From Costus lasius (taxonomy: Eukaryota; Streptophyta; Magnoliopsida; Zingiberales; Costaceae): a stretch of 64,000 bases of DNA. The notes under the pieces are model-generated. The model ran no database searches, was not told where the DNA came from, and was given only the letters and a program-made list of their open reading frames with translations. Location of the stretch: assembly GCA_027563935.2 (NCBI GenBank), contig CM050451.1, forward strand, positions 33,433,565 through 33,497,564, read 5' to 3'. The translations under genes and the position numbers were made by a program. Of the stretch, positions 36,976 through 50,400 are shown in pieces (within the stretch, counting starts at the first letter, position 1; the number at the start of each line of letters is the position of its first letter).

Positions 36976-38857
36976 GGGTTTAGGCTTCGAACCACTTGAT
37001 GAAGATGATGTGTGGGCCGCACAAGCGCCCCGATCTGACGGCCGCTTTGGCCACACTTGGGCCGGTCAAGGGCCCCCAATCCAACAATGTGTGGATCGTC
37101 CCCACGCAGAGGACGACTTCCGTCGTTACATTAGGAACACCCCCGCTCCCTTTGCAGGAAGCCTTGACCCCACAAAATTCCTTGATTGGATCGTATCCAT
37201 CGATTCTTATTTTGACCATAGTGAGTGGGCCCCCGAGTCCCGTGTCCGGTTTGTGCGCAACTTGTTGGAAGGCCCTGCATGTTTGCATTGGGCAAATGTG
37301 GAACGCCAAAATGCGCAGCAAGCCCTTCCTCCCATCGTTGATTGGGAGGAGATGAAGTATCGCCTCCGCGAGCGATACGTGCCCCCTTCATATAGGCAGC
37401 GTCTGCTTGATCAGTACAGTAGTTTACACCAAGGGTCGAGTACTGTTGAGGAGTACCGCCTCACCTTTCAGACGCTTCAACTCCATTGCAACTTGCAAGA
37501 GGACCCCAAATTGTCGTTGTCCAAGTTCAAGAATGGACTCCGGTCGGACATTCACCGAGCCTTACCCTCGTACGGCTCGGAGACATTTGACCAAACCTTT
37601 TAGCGCGCTCGCGACATCGAGCACGACCTTCGGGCCGCGGTTCGACGTAGCGAGCCTGGGCCCCCCAGACGCCATCCTTTGGGCGGACCCCCTCATGCCC
37701 ACCCTCGACCCGAGCATCACGAACCTCGTCCTGACCCACAGCCCGCGCCTGCGGCCCATCACTCCCCCAAGCGTTCAGCCCCCAGTGCCCTACCTTCTCG
37801 CCCCACTTGGGAAGAGAAGGGAAAAGCCCCACTTGTCAGCCTGCCTGGTCGCATTAACGGTTACAACTGCCTCCAACCGGGTCATTTTTCCCGCGACTGC
37901 CCTAGGAAGTCCGCCACTACGGACAAGGCTCCAACTCGAGTAGCCACCATCACCCGTGAACCCGCGGAGCAGGATATTGAGGCTGAGTGTTACACAAGCG
38001 GTGATGAGTCGGGTCACCCCACAATTGCGGTTTTGCGGTGCACCCTCGTTCAACCCACACCCGCCGAGGATTGGCGGCGCTTGAGCATTTTCATGACTTA
38101 CATCAAGTGCAATGGGCACTCGTGTATGATTGTCATAGATGGTTGTAGTAGCCTGAACGTGGTCTCCCGGACCGTAATCACGCGCTTCGGTCTCCCCGTA
38201 GAACCCCACCCCAAGCCTTACTCTATCGCGTCGGTTAACACATCGAGTCTTCCGGTCACCCACCGGTGCCAGGTCCCCATCACCTTTGGGGACTATCGTG
38301 AGAAAGTGTGGTGCGACGTGGAAGCTAAGGATGTCGCCCACGTCCTTCTCGGACGTCCTTGGCTATATGATAGGGATGTGACCCACTATGGTCGTCAAAC
38401 ACTTACGTGTTTGACCACAACGACCAGAAAATTTGTTTGATCCTGGCTCCACCCAAGGAGCTTCGTGCATCCACTTCCAAGGGGCTGATCACTCCATCGG
38501 TGCCTACCCCTCCGGCGCCTACCATGATCTCCCTCATGCGCACCTCTGCGCTTGTGCGCGAGGCCCAAGAGACCAAGGTCATGTACGCGCTCATGATTCG
38601 CGAGGCATAGGACCCCACCTTGTCCGAGGGTATGACACCTCCGACTGAGGTGTCCGCTCTCCTCTCTGAGTTCGCCGATATTAGCCCCGAGGACTTACCC
38701 CATGGTCTTCCCTCGGATAGGGAGATCCAGCATCTGATTGACCTTCTCCCCGGTGCACCCCTCCCTAACTTGCCACACCACCACCTCAACCCAACCGAAC
38801 ATGCTGAGTTGCAACGTCAAGTCGATGACCTCCTCATGAAGGGGGTATATCCGTGAG
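36976..38857 (+). pseudogene. gag-pol: Gag (main part) and protease of gypsy E, decayed
   Basis: The capsid region (FAGSLDPTKFLDWI, RYVPPSYRQRLLDQY) is followed by TAG at 37601-37603, then a Pro/Arg-rich stretch. The zinc knuckle has lost its first Cys (GYNCLQPGHFSRDC). A protease region (VIDGCSSLNVVS) follows. There is a one-base deletion near 38397, after which the frame continues as TYVFDHNDQKI. Further defects are TAG at 38608-38610 and an extra G near 38845 just before RT. The two TAGs sit where Gln is likely, which suggests CAG-to-TAG changes. Inactive. Confidence 0.85.
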
Positions 38858-38860
38858 AGT

Positions 38861-40129
38861 TTGAGTCCCTGCGCTGTGCCCGCCTTGCTCACGCCCAAGA
38901 AGGATGGGTCGTGGCGCATGTGTGTGGACAGCCGCGCCATTAACCGTATCACCGTCAAGTATAGATTTCCTATACCTCGAATTGACGACATGTTGGACTT
39001 AGTTTCCGGCGTGTCTTGGTTCTCCAAGTTGGACCTCCGAAGCGGATATCACCAAGTCCGCATTCTGGAGGGCGACGAATGGAAAACTGCATTCAAAACC
39101 AAAGATGGGTTGTATGAGTGGCTCGTGATGCCCTTCGGGCTGTCTAACGCCCCTTCCACGTTCATGCGGCTCATGAGCCAAGTCCTCAAGCCCTACATGG
39201 GCAAATTCCTGGTTGTCTATTTTGACGACATCCTAATTTTCAGTCGGACCCAAGCCGAGAACCTCGAGCATCTTCGCTCCACCTTTGACTTCTTACGCAA
39301 GGAGCACCTCTTCCTTAACACGAAGAAATGCTCCTTCATGACCAGCCAAGTTCACTTTCTCGGCTACATTGTGTCCGATCAAGGCCTTTCCGTTGACCCC
39401 GCTAAGGTTGAAGCCATCCGGCATTGGCCCGAGCCTCGTACTGTGTCGGATATCCGTAGCTTTATGGGTCTTGCGGGCTTCTACCGCCGCTTCATTAGGG
39501 GTTTCAGCACGATTGCGACCCCGCTGACCCAACGGCTGTCTAAGGATGACTTCGAGTGGACTGCAGCCACTCAACGCGCCTTTGAGTCCCTTAAGGATGC
39601 CATCATGACCGCACCTGTTCTGCGCCTCCCTGACTTCGCCAAAGTCTTTGAGGTCGCGTGTGACGCCTTCGGTACTGGTATTGGGGGTTGCCTTAGTCAA
39701 GAAGGCCATCCGGTTGCCTTCCTCAGTGAGAAACTAAACGCTGCTCGTCAGCGTTATTCGACCTACGACAAGGAATTTTACACCATCGTTCAGTCGCTTC
39801 GGCAGTGGAGGCACTACCTCCTCCACCGCGAGTTCGTCTTGTATAGCGACCACCAGGCCTTGTCTTTTCTGAATGCTCAAAAGAAGTTGAGCGCTCGCCA
39901 TGCCAAGTGGGTCGTGTACTTGCAACAGTACTCTTTTGTGATCACTCACAAGGTGGGTAAAGAGAACATTGTCGCGGATGCCCTGAGTCGAGTCTGGACC
40001 CTTCTATGCGTTATGCGCACCCAGGTTAACACTTTTGACCATGTCAAGGATGAGTACGCCACCTGTCCCGATTTTGGCACCACGTATGCCGCCTTGATCG
40101 TGTCGCCAGACCCTAAGTCCTCGTACTAG
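38861..40129 (+). pseudogene. pol: RT and RNase H of gypsy E
   Basis: The region is open for 422 codons: [34 protein letters not shown] at about 39218-39229, the [12 protein letters not shown] connection, RNase H with [11 protein letters not shown], then [10 protein letters not shown] and ADALSR. It ends at TAG 40127-40129, probably once CAG, because similarity continues. The RNase H block has CDAFG in place of the common CDASG. It is part of a dead element. Confidence 0.9.
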
Positions 40130-40677
40130 CTTTGCGAGGGCTATCTCTTCTCGAGGAACCGTCTATGCATTCCCCGGTTGTCCCTTCGCGACCATCTGTT
40201 ACTCGAGCTACATGAGGGTGGTGTCGCCGGCCACCATGGCCACGATAAAACCCTTGAGATGGCGGAGGAACACCTGTTTTGGCCTTCCCTTCGAGCGTAT
40301 CATGCGCCATTGTGGCACGTGCCAGTCCTCTAAATCACGTCCGCCCAACACGGGCCTTTACACACCTTTGCCAGTGATCGATGCTCCCTGGACTGACATT
40401 AGTATGGACTTTGTCCTAGGGTTGCCTCGGACATCCTCGCTCTTTGATTCCATCTACGTCATCGTGGATCGGTTCTCGAAGATGGCTCATTTTATCCCTT
40501 GCTCGTGGACTGCGGATGCGTCCCACGTGGCTACCCTCTTTCTCAAAGAGATCATCCATCTCCATGGCCTTCCTAAGACCATCGTGTCCGACCGGGACAC
40601 ACGCTTTGTGAGCCACTTCTGGCGCTCACTTTGGGCCCTCATGGGCACTACACTCAAGCTTTCCACTGCCTACCACC
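40130..40677 (+). pseudogene. pol: Integrase N-terminal part of gypsy E, frameshifted and split by K
   Basis: The first 150 bp continue RT's frame. A frameshift near 40295-40305 then leads to HCGTCQSSK, the [11 protein letters not shown]sp and VSDRDTRF, the second catalytic Asp. It stops at STAYH, at TSD CCACC (40673-40677). The catalytic Glu lies beyond K, at 52384 on. Confidence 0.88.
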
Positions 40678-40701
40678 TGAAAGGGTGTGAAACCCTAAGG
40701 C

Positions 40702-41049
40702 ATGCGCATATAAACATTTGCATGGGCGGAATCTAGGGTTTCCTAGGATCGCATGCATGAATATATGATCAACTTGAAGATTGTATAGATCAAAACAAAA
40801 TCATACCATAGCCATGAGTGGATGGCGATTTGGAAGCAGAGAACCAAGTGGCTCTCCTCCAAAGCGTGCGCACACAAGATGATTGATCGCCTACTCCTTG
40901 TCGATCCTTGTGCTAGCAAAGCTCTCCAAGTGTGCTAATCGCGTGAAGGAGATTGAGAGATGTCTTGGTGCTCGTCGAACTCCCTCTCGTTTGCATGAAA
41001 AATCACCACACCGAAAGAGGAGCGTCAAGAGGAGAAGATGGGCGAGAGT
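40702..41049 (-). repeat. 348-bp duplication, left copy (part of K LTR)
   Basis: It runs from ATGCG to GGGCGAGAGT and matches 42757-43104 at the same length, with three substitutions seen by eye. The L LTR sits exactly between the two copies. Confidence 0.9.
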
Positions 41050-42756
41050 TGAAAAGTCCCCTTCAAGGGGGAGCGCAAGGGGGTGAAACCCTAAGTGTGG
41101 CGCATATAACATTTTCGCATGGGATGCTAGGGCTTCAACAAAATCGCATGTAATATATTCTTATGATCAACTTCAAATGATTGAATGGATCAAGAGGAAG
41201 TTCATACCAACGCCATTAGATTGGATGGTGCCTTGGAAGTAAGATTGCGAAAGGGCTTTCCTCCCTAGGTGGCGCACACAAGAAGATGATGGCTACTCCT
41301 TGTGTTCCTTGTGCTAGCAAGGCTTCAAGGCTCTTGTCGTATGAAGGAGATGGAAATACACTTTCGGCTAGGGCGATGAAGCTCTCCTTCTTGTCGTCGA
41401 GACCAACCCCTTACGCGAATGGATAGACGACCAAGCAAGAAGACAACATGCATTGAGGCGTTTTCTTAGATGAGGCGTTACATGATTTCCCAATATGGAA
41501 AGTCATGAAGCTATCGCCCACTCAAAGCAAACCGCCCTAAAATGCTTTCACCTTGAACCAACCGTTCGCACATATGTGAACCGGTTCAATGGAATTCGGT
41601 CTAATGCTTTTGGTTCAAAGACCAAACCGAAAACAACCCAAGCCATGGTCTAGATCTCTCTCTGAACCAAATGGTTCAAGATCTAACCGTTGATCTCTTG
41701 ATGCTTCTGATTTCACTGATCTAGCATCACTTCTCTCGATCGAAGCTTACCGATCTCAATCCCTAATCAATCAAACATGATCAGATCAGATCTCACTTAC
41801 AATCAGAGTTTAAACTCCTTTAAAACTGAACCAAAACAATTCAGTCCACACGATCTGACTTACGTAAGCCATATCACCAAATTGTGCGACCCTAAGGGTT
41901 TCCTTTAAATGTCGGTAACGATAACTTACGTTATCACGATCAGTGAGGGGTATCTAGCAACACATCACTGTCTCCCGATATAAAGGAAAAAGTCTTCCAA
42001 GACTACACCCAAACCACAGCACAAGTGTGAATCCACTTCACTAGGCATACATGTTTCCTTTGCCACTGGATGTTCTTATTGGACAAGTGTGTCAAGCTTG
42101 TTATTCCAATATGATGAGCATGACTAGATCAGATGAACATAGTCATCAGGGTATGGCCATACACTATCTCAATCATCTCATGCAAGGGGGGCCCCTTCAG
42201 AACATCACTCTCCAAACAAGGAGACGGCAATCCTATATCTATCACTAGTGCCCTAACCTGACTCATGATCATTATCCAAGATAGTCTATAACCATTATGT
42301 TTCAAATGATATTGAACTACCTCAAAACAATGACAATCATCATTTAGAAACACAAGTGATCTCAAGTCAGAGGACATGTGCCACTTGATGCAAACAAGGA
42401 TTATTCACATTGTGACAAACAATTGAATATCCTAGTAGGGTCTGTCCAGTACATCCAATGTACCCATGAGTCTACATCTTATTCCATGCTCGAAGCATCC
42501 TATAAGATTAGAACACATATTAGTCTCAATCATATCAAGGCTGTCTCATGTTCACCAAGATATCTCGACTAAGGACATTACAGCATGTCAGCCTAGCTGA
42601 ACAGCATTGAGACATTATTCAGAAGCACACTTATTGCAGCAGACAATGTAACATACTGAATAACAACCATTGCCTTTATAAACATAAGAGTTTATATACA
42701 TGATACTGATAGAATCCCAAGGCCTCAAACATTAGCCTTAAGGGCATACCCCAACA
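41050..42756 (-). repeat. Solo LTR L (copia-1) inside K
   Basis: It is 1707 bp, reading TGAAAAGTCC...CCCCAACA on the plus strand. Both termini look intact. There is no ordinary 5-bp TSD: the left neighbour is AGAGT, the right is ATGCG, and the whole 348-bp segment is repeated instead. The hairpin at 41920-41935 has loop GTAA on the minus strand. Confidence 0.9.
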
Positions 42757-43939
42757 ATGCGCATATAAACATTTGCATGGGCGGAATCTAGGGTTTCCTA
42801 GGATCGCATGCATGAATATATGATCAACTTGAAGATTGTATAGATCAAAACAAAATCATACCATAGCCATGAGTGGATGGTGATTTGGAAGCAGAGAACC
42901 AAGTGGCTCTCCTCCAAAGCGTGCGCACACAAGATGATTGATCGCCTACTCCTTGTCGATCCTTGTGCTAGCAAAGCTCTCCAAGTGTGCTAATCGCGTG
43001 AAGGAGATTGAGAGATGTCTTGGTGCTCGTCGAACTCCCTCTCGTTTGCGTGAAAAATCACCACACCAAAAGAGGAGCGTCAAGAGGAGAAGATGGGCGA
43101 GAGTGAGGCGTTATTCTCGAACGTGGAGGCGTTACCCTCGAATTGGAAAACCAATTTCCAAATATAGTAAGCCCTCATACGTTCATGCGTTCACCCCAAT
43201 ATGAACGATCGCAACTCATTCTCCCTTTGAACCATGCGCTCACTCTAAGTGAACCGGTTCAATTGAATTTAGTACAAAGACCAAATCAAACCAAGACTTG
43301 ATCTAGATCATATAAAACCAAAAAGGCTCAAGATCTAACCATTCATCTCTTGATGCTCTTGATCTCATCGATCTAGCATCAGTTCTCTCGATCGAAGCTT
43401 ACTGATCTCAAGCCCAAATCAATCAAACATGATCAGACCAGATCTCACTTACAATCAGAGTTTAAACTCCTTTAAACTGAACCAAAACAATTCAGTCCAC
43501 ACGATCTGACATAAGTAAGCCATATCATCAAATTGTGCGACCCTAAGGGTTTCCTTTAAATGTCGGTAACGATAACTTACGTTATCATGAACAGAGAGGG
43601 GTATCTAGCAACACATCACTGTCTCCCGATATAAAGGAAAGAGTCTTCCAAGACTACACCCAAACCATAGCACAAGTGTGAATTCAATTCACTAGGCATA
43701 CTTGTTTCCTTTGCCACTGGATGTTCTTATTGGATAAGCATGTCAAGCCTGTAACTCCAATATGATGAGAGTGGTTAGATCAGATGAACATAGTCATCTG
43801 GGTATGGCCATACACTTTCTCAACCATCTCATCCAGGGGGCCCCTATATAACATCACACTCCAAACTAGGAGAAGGCAATCCTATATCTATCACTAGCGC
43901 CCTAACATGACTCATGCTCATTATCCAAGATAATCTATA
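42757..43939 (-). repeat. K LTR, continued (begins with right copy of the 348-bp duplication)
   Basis: The duplicate occupies 42757-43104. The rest is ordinary copia-1 LTR sequence, with the hairpin at 43571-43586, ending at ATAATCTATA where F begins. Confidence 0.88.
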
Positions 43940-45620
43940 TATTGGGGTATGCCCTTAAGGCTAATGTTTGAGGCCTTGGGATTATTTCAGTATCATGTAT
44001 AAACTCTATGTTTATAAAGGCAATGGTTGTTATTCAGGTTGTTACATCATCTGCTGCAATATGTATACTTCTGAATAATGTCTCAATGCTGTTCAGCTTA
44101 GCTGACATGCAGTTTTGTCCTTAGTCGAGATATCTTGGTGAACATGAGACAGCCTTGATATGATTAAGACTAATATGTGTTCTAATCTTATAGGATGCTT
44201 CGAGCATGGAATAAGATGTAGACTCATGGGTACATTGGATGTACTGGACAGACCCTACTTAGGATATTCGATTGCTTGTCACAATGTGAATAATCCTTAT
44301 ATGCAAACAAGTGGCATATTTCCTCTGACTTGAGATCACTTCTGTTTCTAAATGATGATTGGCATTGTTTTGAGGTAGTTCAATATCATTTGAAACATAA
44401 TGGTTATAGACTATCTTGGATAATGAACATGAGTCATGTTAGGGCACTAGTGATAGATATAGGATTGCCGTCTCCTTGTTTGGAGTGTGATGTTCTATAG
44501 GGGCCCCCTGGATGAGATGGTTGAGAAAGTGTATGGCCATACCCAGGTGACTATGTTCATCTGATCTAATCATTCTCATCATATTGGAATTACAGGCTTG
44601 ACACGCTTGTCCAATAAGAACATCCAGTGGCAAAGGAAACACATATGTCAAGTGACTTGGGTTCACACTTGTGCTGTGGTTTGGGTGTAGTCTTGGAAGA
44701 CTCTTTCCTTTATATCGGGAGACAGTGATGTGTTGCTAGATACCCCTCACTGATCGTGATAACGTAAGTTATCGTTACCGACATTTAAAGGAAACCCTTA
44801 GGGTCGCACAATTTGATGATATGGCTTACTTATGTCAGATCGTGTTGACTGAATTGTTTTGGTTCAGTTTAAAGGAGTTTAAACTCTGATTGTAAGTGAG
44901 ATCTGGTCTGATCATGTTTGATTGATTAGGGCTTGAGGTCGGTAAGCTTCGATCGAGAGAATTGATGCTAGATCGGTGAGATCAAGAGCATCAAGAGATG
45001 AATGGTTAGATCTTGAGCCTTATGGTTTAATTTGATCTAGACCAAGGCTTGGTTTGATTTGGTCCTTGAACCAAATTCAATTGAACCAGGTTCATCAAAT
45101 GAGCGCTTGGTTCAAGGGAGAAGAAAAATGCGATCGTTCACTTGGAGTGAACGCATGAACGCATGATGTTAGTGGCTTGCTATTTTTGGAAGTTATGTTT
45201 TCCAAAATAGCGTGAACGACTCCACATTCGTTCGTGGGTGCATCTCTTTTCGCCTCTTCCTCTAGACGCCTCTCTCTCATGTGGTGAGTCTTGACGCCAA
45301 GGAGAGGACTTGACAAAGCCTAGAGATCATCTCAATCTCCTTCATGCGATCAGGAGACCTTGGAGCTTTGCTAGCACAAGGAACGCCAAGGGAGTAGTCA
45401 TCTTCACCTTGTGTGCGTCACCTTTGGAGGAGAGCCGCTCGCCCTCTTCTTCCAAGTCGCCATCCAAGCAATGGCAATGGTATGATCCCCTTCTTGATCT
45501 ATACAAATTGTTAAGTCGATCTATGTTCATACATGCGATCCTAGGAAACCCTAGATTCCGCCCATGCATGGTTTTATATGCCCATGCTTTAGGGTTTCGC
45601 CCCCTTGCTAGGAACTTTCA
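43940..45620 (+). repeat. 5' LTR of F
   Basis: It is 1681 bp, ending GGAACTTTCA before the PBS TGGTATCAGAGCC (45623-45635). The hairpin is at 44758-44773. Its first roughly 800 bp recur inverted at 51583-52378. Confidence 0.92.
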
Positions 45621-47430
45621 ATTGGTATCAGAGCCAGGTTCATGTATGATTCATATGATTGCTTATAGTGATCCTTATTTGCGCTTAAGAGTAGATCTAA
45701 TGGTTATCTTCATGCGAAACTACATGCTTATTTTCGAAATTAGATGTATGTTGGCGCATGTCTCTATGTTGGCGCTTGTTGTAGTTTTTCCTCAAAACTT
45801 TACTTGCGCGCCCCTCATTAGATCTAAGCGCCTACTTCAAAAGCTTAGACGGGTTATTAGGGTTGAAGTCATCGTCCAGTCTAGACCCAACAGTCTGATC
45901 AGACCATCTGACAGCCTAGATGGGTCGACCAGATGGCACCTATGCGCAAGCATGAGGTGGCTATAGGTCGACTGCAGAAAGGCGTGTAGCGATGTCTGAT
46001 TGAGACAACCAGTGAACGCTCATGATTAAGGCCCGGGGTCACACCCGCTTGCCAGAACTCATGAGGGACGTTCAGCCCTTAACGCATGCATTGTTGACCA
46101 TGAGGTCGACTCAAGTCGATTATGACTTGGTGCATGCAAGGGCACTGGGTCTGACTAGGTCTGATGAGTGGATCCCTATTAATGGACCGTTGTAAGGTAG
46201 TAGGGCACATAAGGAAATAAAATGAAGCCAATGGGTTTTTCGAAAAATTTTATTTTCTTGATTGGATCACATGATGTTTGTATAACATGAATGATTGTCT
46301 ATTTAATCTTATGTGGGCTGCCTAAATTTAATGTGTGCTGTGCTGGGGCCTGCGTGCCTGGATGTATTATTTGTAAATTATTATTGTGATCTGCGCATCA
46401 CATTTTTAATTAATTTATAAAGTGTAATTGACCTGCGTGTCAATCATGTCTAGATAGATTAAATTGTAATTTAATCAGACATGAGCACAGAGCACACATG
46501 GCAGAGGCGCATGCAGCAAGTGGCTTCACCAGTGGGAGGTCTAGGGTTCGACTCTAGGACAGGCGCATTTTACCTGGTGGGCGCACCTGAGCTGCAGTGG
46601 GCGCTTGGGCCCGGGTTGGGCCAGAGGAAATGCTAAAGACCCATGAAGAGCTCATGTGAAGACTTAAATTAATTAAGGTCTTACTTAGGCTTAATGGGCT
46701 TTTACCACATAAGATCATCATGCTTTTAATTTACTGTTTAAGTAATTTAGTAACTGCATGATTTAATCTTCTGCTATCACCATAGGATTTGAATGATAGT
46801 AAGAAGATAAAAGGACCGTTAAAATCCAACGTTAAATATCAAGCACGATAGCCTTCTGACGCGAAACCTCACTGTTCTGACTATCGTTGGGGCCGTGTTG
46901 TACCCACTCAGTGGGCACGCCCATCTATCTTCAGACGGTGTGCGATTACACCTGCGTGTTACAGAGAAGGGATTTATCGCTTCTCGTTGCTCAGCATAGC
47001 ACGTGGTGGTCCAGGGAGTAGGTCGGGTTAGCTTGACCATGTAGGCTACATATTGAGCATATGGTAGCTATATGGAGGCAGCCATCTGTGGGATCAGAGA
47101 CTGTGTTGTACCAACTCAGTTGGCACAGTCTGCTGGATTGCCCAGATGAAGGGGAATCACACGGTTGGCAATTGGCAGGGATTGCCTACCAAAAATTAGT
47201 GCTTGTACTCTCTGTGCATCTTATCTCGCCTGAGCGGGACGCGGAGACCAAGTATGAAATCTGGATCCCATCTCACTAAAAGAGTTTTACTCTTTCGGAC
47301 TGTTTTACTGGATTTTTCAGTCAGATAAAATAGTGAGAAAAGAATCATTCTTAAGTCCTGAATTGATTCTAACATTGATACTGACCTTGCTGTTCTTGCA
47401 ATGTTGTAGATTACTACAGCAACGAACACC
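45621..47430 (+). other. Leader of F
   Basis: It is collinear with B's leader. It has the best B-box match of the family (46545-46555) with A box 46499-46509, the paired palindromes at 46895-46918 and 47103-47126, and the candidate intron 47252-47409. No protein gene is seen. Confidence 0.82.
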
Positions 47431-50400
47431 ACAGCGTTCAATGTGCGATCCTTACTGGAAAGGGAGAAGTTTGCTGGGCCAAACTTCTCAGACTGGTACG
47501 GACACCTTAAGATTGTTCTTAAGGCTGAGAGGAAACTGTATGTCCTCGAGACGGCTATACCGCCTCAACCCGCTGCGAACGCCGCAAGGGCGGTTCGGGA
47601 AGCTTATGAAAAGCATGTCAATGATAGCATTGATGTCGCTTGCCTTATGCTAGGGTCTATGACGCCACAGCTGCAGCGTCAGCATGAAGATTTATCTGCT
47701 ATTGAAATTATAGCAAATCTTAAGATGCTGTATGCTGCACAGGCAAGGACTGAACGCTATAACTTGACTAAACTTTTCTTTCAGAGCAAACTGACTGAAG
47801 GGAGTCCAGTGGGAGCTCACGTACTCAAGATGATTGGGTACAAGGAGGCTCTAGAGAAACTGGGACACACCATCAATCAGGAGCTTGTTGTAGACATCAT
47901 CCTGCAGTCTCTCCCGGCCTCTTTCGATCCATTCGTTATTAATTTTAATATGAACAAGATCGACTATATGCCGACAGAGTTACTGAACATGCTCTTGACT
48001 ACAGAGCAGACTCAGTCTCGTGAGAAGGGAACGCCTTCATCCTCTGTCCTAATGGTTCCTTCAAGGAACAAGAAGAAGGGGAAGAAGGGCAAAGCCCCTA
48101 TCAAGAGCTACAATAAGGCTCTGAAACAAAAGGTAAAGCGGTCAAAGGAATACAGATGTTTCCAATGTGGCCAGCTAGGTCACTGGAAAAACGATTGTAA
48201 AGCGCTCCAAGGAGAGAAGAAGGGAAGCAACCCTTTCGCTTCTGGCTCAGGTATTTACGTGACTGAAGTCATGGTATCTTCTTCTTCTATTTCATGGGTG
48301 TTGGACACTGCATGTGGAGTTCACATTTGTTCAAATGTACAGGAACTCAAGAGAAGAAGACAGGTGGGACAGCATGAGGTGGACCTACGAGTTGGAAATG
48401 GGGCACGGGTTGCTGCTGTTGCTGTAGGAGTTTATCACATCTCTTTACCATCTGGTCTTGTATTAGAACTGGACAATTGTTATTTTGTACCGAGCCTAAC
48501 TAAGAATATTATCTCTATTCCTGCTCTTGTCAGGAAAGGGTTTTCCTTTGAATGCAAAATTTCAAAGTGTTATATTTCTTTTGATAATATTGTTTATGCT
48601 ACTGGGTCAATTAACAATGGGTTATTCATGTTGGACATGGAATGTTCTATACAACAGATTGATATTAAGAAAGCCAAGTATGCTGATGACAGCACCTTGT
48701 TATGGCATAGTCGTTTAGGCCATATTAACAAGAAGCGCATTAAGCGGTTGCATGACCATGGACTGCTGGGATCATTCTCCTATGAGGAGCTTGATACATG
48801 CAAAGCTTGTTTAATGGGTAAAATGATGAAGTCTCCTTTTTTTAATAAAGGTCAAAGGCTTCAGGTTTACTTGACCTCATTCACAGTGATGTGTGTGGGC
48901 CATTTAGTAAACATGCCAGAGGTGGCTATTCATACTTCATTACCTTTATTGATGATTTCAGTAGGTATGGTTATGTCTATCTAATGAGACATAAGAGTGA
49001 ATCTTTTGACAAGTTCAAAGAGTTCAAAAATGAAGTACAAAATCAGCTAGGCCGAAATATCAAGGCACTTCGTTCAGATCGAGGTGGAGAATACTTGAGT
49101 CATGAGTTTACTGACTATCTGAAGGAGTGTGGGATTATCTCACAGCTCACTCCGCCAGGAACACCGCAATGGAATGGTGTGTCCGAGAGGAGAAATAGAA
49201 CCTTACTGGATATGGTTCGTTCTATGATGAGTCAGGCTACTCTACCTTACTCCTTTTGGGGATTTGCACTGGAAACAGCTGCAAAGGTACTAAACCGAGT
49301 GCCATCCAAGGCCGTTTCAAAGACTCCATATGAGTTATGGTATGGGAAACAGCCGAGCTTGACATTTATTAAGATCTGGGGTTGCGAGGCTTATGTCAAA
49401 AAGCTCGCCTCTGGGAAACTAGAGAGCAGATCTGAGAAATGTATCTTTGTCGGTTACCCTAAGGAAACTAAGGGTTATTATTTCTATGATCCCAAAGAGA
49501 ACAAAGTATTTGTTGCTCGGACGGCTATTTTTCTTGAGAAAGAATTTCTTCTACAAGAAGCCAGTGGGAGAGAAATAAAGCTGGATGAGAATCCAGAAGA
49601 AGGACAAAGTAGTCAAGCACAGTTGGATGAGCCTGAGCCAGTAGATCAGGTTACTGAACAACCTGAGGCTCAGATATCACGGGAACCGCGAAGATCGGGA
49701 AGGATCCGTCGACAGCCTGAGCGCTATGACGGAGTCTACATCATTGATGATGAACCCCTCACTTATGCGGATGCGGTCAGTGGACCGGAATCAGCGAGAT
49801 GGCTTGAAGCTATGCGAGCCGAGATGGACTCCATGTCAGATAACCAAGTTTGGGATTTGGTTGATCCGCCTCCGGGAGTAATCCCTATAGGCTGTAAGTG
49901 GATCTTCAAGAAGAAGATTGACATGGATGGTAACGTGGTTACCTATAAAGGCAAGCTAGTTGCGAAAGGTTTCAAACAAATCTACGGGATAGATTATGAT
50001 GAAACTTTCTCTCCTGTAGCCATGTTCAAGTCTATGTGGATTATTCTTGCGATAGCAGCATATTATGATTATGAGATCTGGCAAATGGATGTGAAGACCG
50101 CTTTCCTTAATGGAAAACTAGAAGAGGATGTGTATATGACACAACCTGAAGGTTTCACTAATCCATCAGATCGTCATAAAATATGCAAATTAAAGAAGTC
50201 CATTTATGGACTTAAACAAGCATCAAGAAGCTGGAATATTCGTTTTGATGAATCAATCTGTGAATTTGGTTTCATCAAGAATGAAGATGACCCATGTGTA
50301 TATAAGAGGTTTAGTGGGAGCGTGATTACTTTCCTAGTCCTCTACGTCGATGATATCTTAATCATTGGAAACGTTATTCCTGAACTGCATGCCGTCAAGG

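Noticed and set aside
43940..43943. F starting inside the LTR (5' truncation)
   Set aside because: Reading the first bases as TATTGGGG aligns fully with TGTTGGGG apart from one G-to-A change, so the LTR is complete with a mutated terminus.
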